Source of the DNA: Aliiroseovarius sp. S1123
GTDB lineage: Bacteria > Pseudomonadota > Alphaproteobacteria > Rhodobacterales > Rhodobacteraceae
Direction of reading: 5' to 3'
DNA: 64,000 bases
Assembly: GCF_023015885.1 (NCBI RefSeq)
Contig: NZ_JALKBE010000001.1
Location: 434,001-498,000, forward strand
Positions 58,574 through 64,000 of the stretch are shown piece by piece. Numbering within the stretch: the stretch's first letter is position 1; the number at the start of each line of letters is the position of its first letter. The position numbers and the translations under genes are program-made. The notes under the pieces are model-generated. The model worked only from the letters and a program-made list of their open reading frames with translations, did no database searches and was not told where the DNA came from.

Positions 58574-59602
58574 ATGACCCACAAAATCGCCATTCTTGGT
58601 GCGTCCGGCTACACGGGTGCCGAGCTTGTTCGCCTGATCGCCACCCATCCGTCGATGGAAATCGTTGCTTTGTCTGCCGACCGCAAGGCCGGGCAAGAGA
58701 TGTCGGATGTTTATCCCCATCTGCGTCATCTGGATCTGCCGAAGCTGGTCAAAATGGACGAGATTGATTTCTCGAACGTTGATCTGGCCTTTGCCGCTCT
58801 ACCGCATGGCCTGAGCCAAGCGCTGGTGCGCGACTTGCCCGAAAGCGTGAAAGTCGTCGATCTGGGCGCGGATTTCCGTCTGCGCGATCCGGCCGAGTAC
58901 GAAAAATGGTACGGCGCGCCGCATGTGGCGGTCGAGCTGCAGAAGACGGCTGTTTACGGTCTGACCGAGTTCTATCGCGACGACATCAAGAACGCGCGTC
59001 TGGTGGCGGGGACCGGCTGTAATGCTGCGACCGTGCAATACGCGCTACGCCCGCTGATCTCGGGTGGGTTGGTCGATCTGGACCGGATCATCTGTGATCT
59101 GAAAAACGGCATCTCGGGGGCTGGCCGGTCGCTGAAGGAGAACATGCTGTTTGCCGAACGCTCGACCGATGTGTTGGGCTATGCGCAGGGTGGTACGCAC
59201 CGGCATCTGGGTGAGTTCGATCAGGAGTTCTCGATGCTCGCAGGCCGTGACGTGCGTATCCAGTTCACCCCGCATCTGGTGCCGGTGAACCGGGGCATTC
59301 TGGCGGATTGCTATGTAGACGGCGATCCGCAGGCGATCCACGCGGCGCTTGTGGCGCAATATTCGGACGAGCCCTTCGTCACCGTGCTGCCCTTCGGCAA
59401 GCTGCCCAGTATGGGGCAGGTGATGGGATCGAACCAATGTCATCTGGGCGTGGCAGGCGACCGTATTCCGGGCCGCGCGCTGGTCGTGTCGGCCTTGGAC
59501 AACCTGTGCAAGGGGTCGTCTGGGCAAGCGCTGCAGAACGCCAACCTAATGCTGGGCGAAGATGAAACCACCGGGCTGATGTCGCCCCCCGTCTTCCCGT
59601 AA
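58574..59602 (+). CDS. argC: N-acetyl-gamma-glutamyl-phosphate reductase
   Basis: The 342-residue product catalyses the third step of arginine synthesis with NADPH. The nucleotide fold starts [18 protein letters not shown], and the catalytic cysteine is in [14 protein letters not shown] near 151. AGGAGG precedes the ATG. It lies upstream of ccmE, a common order in Rhodobacterales. Confidence 0.96.
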   Translation: MTHKIAILGASGYTGAELVRLIATHPSMEIVALSADRKAGQEMSDVYPHLRHLDLPKLVKMDEIDFSNVDLAFAALPHGLSQALVRDLPESVKVVDLGADFRLRDPAEYEKWYGAPHVAVELQKTAVYGLTEFYRDDIKNARLVAGTGCNAATVQYALRPLISGGLVDLDRIICDLKNGISGAGRSLKENMLFAERSTDVLGYAQGGTHRHLGEFDQEFSMLAGRDVRIQFTPHLVPVNRGILADCYVDGDPQAIHAALVAQYSDEPFVTVLPFGKLPSMGQVMGSNQCHLGVAGDRIPGRALVVSALDNLCKGSSGQALQNANLMLGEDETTGLMSPPVFP

Positions 59603-59629
59603 CCGAAACGCCTTAAGAAGGAGCCCCCG

Positions 59630-60082
59630 ATGGCCGGTCTTAAAAGCCTGAAGAAAACCCGTCGTGTTCAGATCATCGTGCTGGCCTTCGTGGCGCTTGC
59701 CTTGTCGACGGGGCTGATTGGCTACGCGCTGAAGGACGGGATCAACTATTACCGGTCGCCCACCGAAGTGATCGCTGAACCGCCCCGCGCGGACGAGGTG
59801 TTCCGCATGGGCGGGCTGGTTTCCGATGGCTCGATCGTGCGCGGGCAGGGGGAAACGGTCAGCTTCTCGGTGACCGACGGCGCCGAGACGGTGCCCGTGC
59901 GCTATACCGGCGTGCTGCCCGACCTGTTTTCTGAAAATCAAGGTATGATTGGCACGGGGACTTATGTCGATGGGGTCTTTGAAGCCACTGAAATCCTTGC
60001 AAAACATGACGAAGAGTACATGCCGAAAGAGGTCGTGGATAGCCTGAAGGAAACGGGCGTCTACGTCGAACCGGACTATTGA
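59630..60082 (+). CDS. ccmE: Cytochrome c maturation haem chaperone CcmE
   Basis: The 150-residue product has one N-terminal membrane anchor (VQIIVLAFVALALSTGLIGY) and a periplasmic beta-barrel domain. The haem-binding His126 lies in LAKHDEEYMPKEV, as expected for the covalent haem attachment. It hands haem to CcmF. Here ccmF is separated from it by five small genes. Confidence 0.95.
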   Translation: MAGLKSLKKTRRVQIIVLAFVALALSTGLIGYALKDGINYYRSPTEVIAEPPRADEVFRMGGLVSDGSIVRGQGETVSFSVTDGAETVPVRYTGVLPDLFSENQGMIGTGTYVDGVFEATEILAKHDEEYMPKEVVDSLKETGVYVEPDY

Positions 60083-60093
60083 TTTCGACATTG

Positions 60094-60099
60094 TTAACC
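60094..60099 (+). promoter_or_regulatory. CtrA-like half site
   Basis: TTAACC, within the palindrome GTTAAC, lies 49 bases before the muramidase start. CtrA controls GTA release genes in Rhodobacter, but full sites need a second TTAA seven bases on, which is absent here. Confidence 0.25.
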
Positions 60100-60147
60100 T
60101 GACTTCCGCAGCCTTGTTCCCGTGTTCTAAACGCGGGGAAGGCCCGG

Positions 60148-60759
60148 ATGCAAAGTGTCACAGACATCGCAGATCAGATTGTCGCCCGTGAAGGCGGCTA
60201 TGTGAATGACCCCGATGATCCCGGCGGGGCAACGAATTTCGGGGTCACGATCCACACCATGCGCCGCTTGGGGCTGGACCTGGACGGGGATGGCAAAATC
60301 ACGCCCTCAGACGTTAAGCGCCTGACCCGCGCGCAGGCGCGCGATATTTTCCTGAAGCACTACTTCTACAAGCCACGGATCAGTGAGCTGCCCCAGCCGC
60401 TGCAGGCCACGGTGTTTGATATGTATGTGAATGCGGGTGGGAATGCAGTGCGGATCCTGCAACGACTGCTTTCAAAGATGGGCTATGAGCTCTCGCAGGA
60501 CGGGGCGCTTGGACCACAGACGTTGGGCATTGCGCGCACGGCAATGGAGGCCGCCCCGGATCATCTGGTAGATGCTTACGGGATCGAGCGGCGCAATTAC
60601 TATTACCGCCTTGCCGATCGTCGCCCGGCCTCGCGCAAGTATGCGCGGCGCAAGGATGGCGGCAAGGGCGGTTGGATCACACGCGCCGAGGAATTCATCG
60701 CGCCCCGCTATCACTTCACCAATGCAGATCACAAGGAAAGGGTGCGGGCATGGGGCTGA
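60148..60759 (+). CDS. GH108 N-acetylmuramidase (GTA-type endolysin)
   Basis: The 203-residue product has the GH108 catalytic domain, with Glu15 in AREGGYVNDPDDPGGATNFG as the expected catalytic residue. A peptidoglycan-binding-3 domain (about 95-180) follows with LQRLLSKMGYELSQDGALG. No signal peptide is seen, so it needs a holin, which the next gene supplies. In R. capsulatus an endolysin-holin pair of this type releases gene transfer agents. Confidence 0.88.
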   Translation: MQSVTDIADQIVAREGGYVNDPDDPGGATNFGVTIHTMRRLGLDLDGDGKITPSDVKRLTRAQARDIFLKHYFYKPRISELPQPLQATVFDMYVNAGGNAVRILQRLLSKMGYELSQDGALGPQTLGIARTAMEAAPDHLVDAYGIERRNYYYRLADRRPASRKYARRKDGGKGGWITRAEEFIAPRYHFTNADHKERVRAWG

Positions 60760-61334
60760 TCGGAGACGTGATCCGCGTGCTGTTTGGCGGGCGCGGCAAT
60801 GTGGTGCGCGAAACCGCGGAAGTGTTTCGTGAGAACGCCGAGGCAGCCTCGGCGCGTGATGCCGATTTGCAGATGACGGTGATCGAGGCTTTCGCAGCGG
60901 AATTCGCCCACGCGCGTCGCGGTCGGTTTGATCGGTTCATGGATGCCCTGAACCGCGTGCCGCGCCCGGCCTTGGCCCTGTCGACACTGGGCCTGTTCGC
61001 AGCGGCAATGGTGGACCCGGTTTGGTTCGCGGATCGGATGCTCGGTATCACTCTGGTGCCCGAGCCTTTGTGGTGGCTGATGGGCGCCATTGTCAGCTTT
61101 TATTTCGGGGCCCGCCAGCAAGTTAAGGGACAAGAGTTCCAGCGTTCGATCGCCGAGGTATTAGTGCGCGCAAATGACTTGCGGGCCACTGCAGATCCAA
61201 AAGAGGCCGCGTCTTTAACCGTCGACTTTGCTCCTTTGGGCATAGGCCAGCTCTCGGCAACTGTCCCAGCAAATGTGGATGTCAGCGACAATGCTTCCCT
61301 GAAGGACTGGAAGGCGCAGCAAGATGGCAAGTGA
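60750..61334 (+). CDS. 3TM holin of gene-transfer-agent type
   Basis: The 194-residue product has hydrophobic segments around residues 70-90 and 100-125 (LALSTLGLFAAAMVDPVWFA and LWWLMGAIVSFYFGARQQV) and resembles the GTA_holin_3TM family. It would let the muramidase cross the inner membrane. The ATG at 60750 overlaps the muramidase gene by ten bases, so expression is coupled. Confidence 0.82.
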   Translation: MGLIGDVIRVLFGGRGNVVRETAEVFRENAEAASARDADLQMTVIEAFAAEFAHARRGRFDRFMDALNRVPRPALALSTLGLFAAAMVDPVWFADRMLGITLVPEPLWWLMGAIVSFYFGARQQVKGQEFQRSIAEVLVRANDLRATADPKEAASLTVDFAPLGIGQLSATVPANVDVSDNASLKDWKAQQDGK

Positions 61335-61512
61335 CATGATCCTGAAACTGGTGGCAGAACATGGCCCTTGGGTCTTGCTGGTCTTCTATCTGCTCTATCG
61401 CGATTTGCAGAAGGATCAGGCTACGCGGGCGGTGCTGGACAAGAACTCGTCCATCCTGATCGAGATCACGACGATTATTCGGGAACGGTTGCCCTCGGGC
61501 GGGGGGCGATGA
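61324..61512 (+). CDS. Small membrane protein of the lysis cassette, 62 residues
   Basis: The product has one hydrophobic segment (residues 14-25, GPWVLLVFYLLY) and a polar helical tail. The start overlaps the holin gene by 11 bases. It resembles small phage membrane proteins of the BhlA sort only in layout. The function is unknown; a holin helper or antiholin role is inference. Confidence 0.6.
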   Translation: MASDMILKLVAEHGPWVLLVFYLLYRDLQKDQATRAVLDKNSSILIEITTIIRERLPSGGGR

Positions 61513-61652
61513 TGATCTGGCGTCTGTACCACTGTGTCAAAGAGCGGCTCAAGGACGTCCTTCTGGCGGATCGCTTTCAGAAAGCACTTACACGAAACGA
61601 ACAAGCAGCTGCTGAACTTGATGCAGTTGTCCGAGGTATCTTGCACAAATGA
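61509..61652 (+). CDS. Small soluble protein of the lysis cassette, 47 residues
   Basis: The start overlaps the previous stop (ATGA) and its own stop overlaps the next start (ATGA). The product is short, helical and charged, with LYHCVKERLKDVLLADRF. I do not recognise it. The coupling on both sides supports a real gene. Confidence 0.5.
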   Translation: MMIWRLYHCVKERLKDVLLADRFQKALTRNEQAAAELDAVVRGILHK

Positions 61653-62074
61653 AACAAGCAGCTCTCTTAGTCGCGATACTGGCCGTTTTGCTTCAAGCCG
61701 GGTACTGGGCGGTGGGCTATCAGGCCATCTTCCAGATCGGATTTGGTGCCATCACGCTGATGGGCCTGATGATCGCCCTAACCTTCCTGTGGCTCTACCT
61801 GCAACGTGCCACCCCATTGGCGCTGGGTATGGCCTATAGCTGGTGCGGGGCGAGTTTGGTGCTGGGCTGGTGGTGGATCTACGCGCTTCTGGGTGCGCCT
61901 GAGGCGATGACCGCAAGCGCGCTGCATTTCGCGCCGCTTGCCGTGTATTTGTCTGGGGCAGTTCTTCATTTTAGCGTGATTCACCGATCATTCGGACTGC
62001 ACGGTGCGGCGTTCCTTGCGCCGGTTCTTGGGGCCGTGATGTGCTCGTCCGCTGTTTACCTGCTGGTTCACTAA
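61649..62074 (+). CDS. Uncharacterised four-helix membrane protein
   Basis: The 141-residue product is nearly all hydrophobic, with four membrane helices, for example LVAILAVLLQAGYWAVGYQA and VLGWWWIYALLGA. I do not recognise the family. It is the last of five coupled genes between ccmE and ccmF. It could belong to the lysis set or to haem handling; the sequence does not decide. Confidence 0.6.
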   Translation: MKQAALLVAILAVLLQAGYWAVGYQAIFQIGFGAITLMGLMIALTFLWLYLQRATPLALGMAYSWCGASLVLGWWWIYALLGAPEAMTASALHFAPLAVYLSGAVLHFSVIHRSFGLHGAAFLAPVLGAVMCSSAVYLLVH

Positions 62075-62163
62075 GGCCGATCAAAACAAAAGCCCGTGAC
62101 CGGGTGCCGCATCTCGCGGCAAGGGCTAGTGACCGGGGCCGACTCTCTGTACAGTCCGCCGCA

Positions 62164-64000
62164 TGATTACAGAGCTTGGACATTTTGCGCTGATCTTGGC
62201 GCTGGGCGTGGCGGTGGTGCAAACCATCGTGCCACTGATCGGGGCACATAAGGGCTGGAACAGCTGGATGGAGATGGCCGTACCAGCGGCCACGATCCAG
62301 TTCCTGTTGATCCTCACGTCTTTTCTGGCGTTGACATATGCGTTTGTGACCTCGGATTTCTCGGTCCGACTGGTCACACTGAACTCGCATTCTGCCAAGC
62401 CGATGCTCTATAAAATCTCGGGTGTGTGGGGGAACCACGAAGGGTCGATCCTGCTGTGGGTTCTGATTGTTGCGGGCTTTGGTGCGACAGCCGCCTGGTT
62501 TGGGCAAAACCTGCCAAAAACGTTGAAGGCACGGGTGCTTGCGGTGCAAAGCTCGATTGCGGTGGCATTCTTGGCCTTTGTCATTTTCACCTCGAATCCG
62601 TTCCTGCGTCTGGCGCAACCGCCCTTTGACGGGCAGGATCTGAATCCGCTGCTACAAGACCCCGGTTTGGCCTTCCATCCACCGTTCCTGTATCTGGGCT
62701 ATGTGGGCCTTTCGATGGCGTTTTCCTTCGCTGTCGCCGCCTTGATCGAAGGCCGTATTGACGCCGCGTGGGGCCGCTGGGTTCGCCCGTGGACGCTGGC
62801 CGCGTGGGTCTTTCTTACCATCGGCATCGCGCTTGGTAGCTGGTGGGCCTATTACGAGCTTGGCTGGGGCGGGTTCTGGTTCTGGGACCCTGTTGAGAAT
62901 GCATCCTTCATGCCATGGCTGTTCGCAGCAGCCCTGTTGCATTCGGCCATCGTGGTCGAGAAGCGTGAGAGCCTGAAAAGCTGGACCATCCTGCTGGCAA
63001 TTCTTGCGTTCGGGTTCTCGCTGATCGGGACGTTTATCGTACGCTCGGGCGTGATCACTTCGGTTCACGCATTCGCATCCGACCCCGAGCGCGGCGTGTT
63101 CATTCTGTTCATCCTGCTGTTCTTTACCGGCGGCGCGCTGACGCTGTTTGCGGCCCGCGCCGGCGCGATGGAGGCCAAGGGCGTCTTTGGCTTTGTCAGC
63201 CGTGAAAGTGCGTTGGTGGTGAACAATATCCTGTTGGCCGTGTCGTCCTTTGTGGTGTTCGTCGGCACGATCTGGCCCCTCGTGGGTGAGGCGTTCGATC
63301 GCAAGATCTCGGTCGGCGCACCGTTCTTCGAAGCTGCCTTTACACCCTTTATGGTTGTCTTGGCCTTGGTGCTGCCGATCGGCGCTATGCTGCCGTGGAA
63401 ACGGGCCAAAATTGGGCGCGCTGTGAAGCAACTGATCCCGGCTTTCGTCTTGTCCATTGCGGTTTTGGCGCTGGTCTGGGCGATGCAGACGGATAAGTCT
63501 GCACTGGGGCCGATTGGCATGTTCTTGGGCACCTGGCTGGTCGCCGGGTCCATGACGGATATTTTCAGCCGCACGGGACGTGGTGCCATCGCAGGCCGCC
63601 TGTCGCGCCTGACCCGTCTGCCGGGGGCCGACTGGGGCAAGTTTGCCGCTCATGCTGGGCTTGGGATCACCATGATGGGGATTTCCGGCCTGATGGCGTG
63701 GGAGGTCGAGGACATCCGCGTTGCCCAGATCGGTGAGACCTTCCAAGTGGCCGAGTATGATATCACGCTAGAAGCTGTCGGGCGCGAGCAGGGGCCGAAC
63801 TATATCTCGACAAAGGCCACCGTCATTGTGTCGCAGCACGATGACGGGATTGCGACCCTCTATCCCGAGAAGCGCGTCTATCCCGTGCAGGCCATGCCCA
63901 CGACCGAAGCCGCGATCTCGAACGGGTTCTGGACCGATATCTATGTGGTGATTGGCGACCCGCAAGAAGGCGGCGGCTGGGCCGTGCGCACCTTCATCAA
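62164..64000 (+). CDS. ccmF: Haem lyase subunit CcmF (partial, cut at right edge)
   Basis: The first 612 codons are present and the frame runs off the window. The product is the large membrane subunit that attaches haem to apocytochrome c. It has many membrane helices and the tryptophan-rich WWD motif GWGGFWFWDPVENASFMPWL near residue 237, which handles haem. The beginning MITELGHFALILALG is typical. The C-terminus is not visible. Confidence 0.95.

Noticed and set aside
60148-62074. Prophage remnant as the origin of the muramidase-holin genes
   Set aside because: No capsid, tail, integrase or attachment repeats nearby, composition like the neighbours, and clean ccm flanks; a GTA-type lysis cassette fits better.

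Overview
The window looks like chromosomal DNA of a marine alphaproteobacterium of the Rhodobacterales (Roseobacter group). The evidence is a complete beta-hydroxyaspartate cycle operon (bhcR/bhcABCD), a ZauP-ZapA pair, an argC-ccmE-ccmF neighbourhood carrying a gene-transfer-agent type holin, a membrane-bound cytochrome c-linked urate oxidase, and GC-rich codon use throughout. No tRNA, rRNA, CRISPR array, insertion sequence or prophage was seen. Almost all DNA is coding, and most operon starts have clear GGAGG-type ribosome binding sites.

Layout. (1) 1-4609: the end of narG, then narHJI, a parvulin-type prolyl isomerase and a DUF2478 protein, forming a respiratory nitrate reductase operon. 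(2) 4622-6920: an AraC regulator divergent from an acyl-CoA dehydrogenase. (3) 7193-13422: a bicupin (S)-ureidoglycine aminohydrolase, bhcR, and the bhcABCD operon that turns two glyoxylate into oxaloacetate. (4) 13474-29885: a purine-breakdown region. It holds xdhABC, two different NCS2 permeases, guanine deaminase, an allantoinase-OHCU decarboxylase fusion, ureidoglycolate lyase, hydroxyisourate hydrolase, urate oxidase PuuD and a probable 8-oxoguanine deaminase. Two paralogous LysR regulators sit at its oxidative promoters. (5) 30215-36702: a CPA2 antiporter, a Tat-exported type II sulfide:quinone reductase with a small membrane partner, aconitase B and a YrdB-like protein. (6) 36808-40922: a glutamine-synthetase-like ligase divergent from an amino-acid ABC transporter, plus a 47-residue membrane protein. 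(7) 41036-48065: an orphan AT-rich gene, gap, a DUF808 protein, an EamA exporter, tkt, and zauP-zapA. (8) 48186-53177: grxD, a small membrane protein, bolA, a YkgJ-like protein, purL, a possible small RNA and a LysR regulator. (9) 53344-64000: a fused indolepyruvate oxidoreductase, an acyltransferase, murI, argC, ccmE, a muramidase-holin cassette, and the start of ccmF, which is cut by the window end.

How it fits together. Guanine, xanthine and 8-oxoguanine feed into urate; PuuD, UraH, the UraD and PuuE domains and AllA then lead to glyoxylate and urea. The only step with no gene here is allantoate hydrolysis. The bhc operon, inside the same 23-kb block, would carry the glyoxylate into central metabolism as oxaloacetate. 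The block therefore reads as a purine-to-oxaloacetate route. The most unusual features otherwise are a GTA-type lysis cassette inside the cytochrome c maturation operon, a candidate sulfide-responsive operator before the sulfide:quinone reductase, a perfect hairpin between bhcC and bhcD, and several unexplained palindromes.
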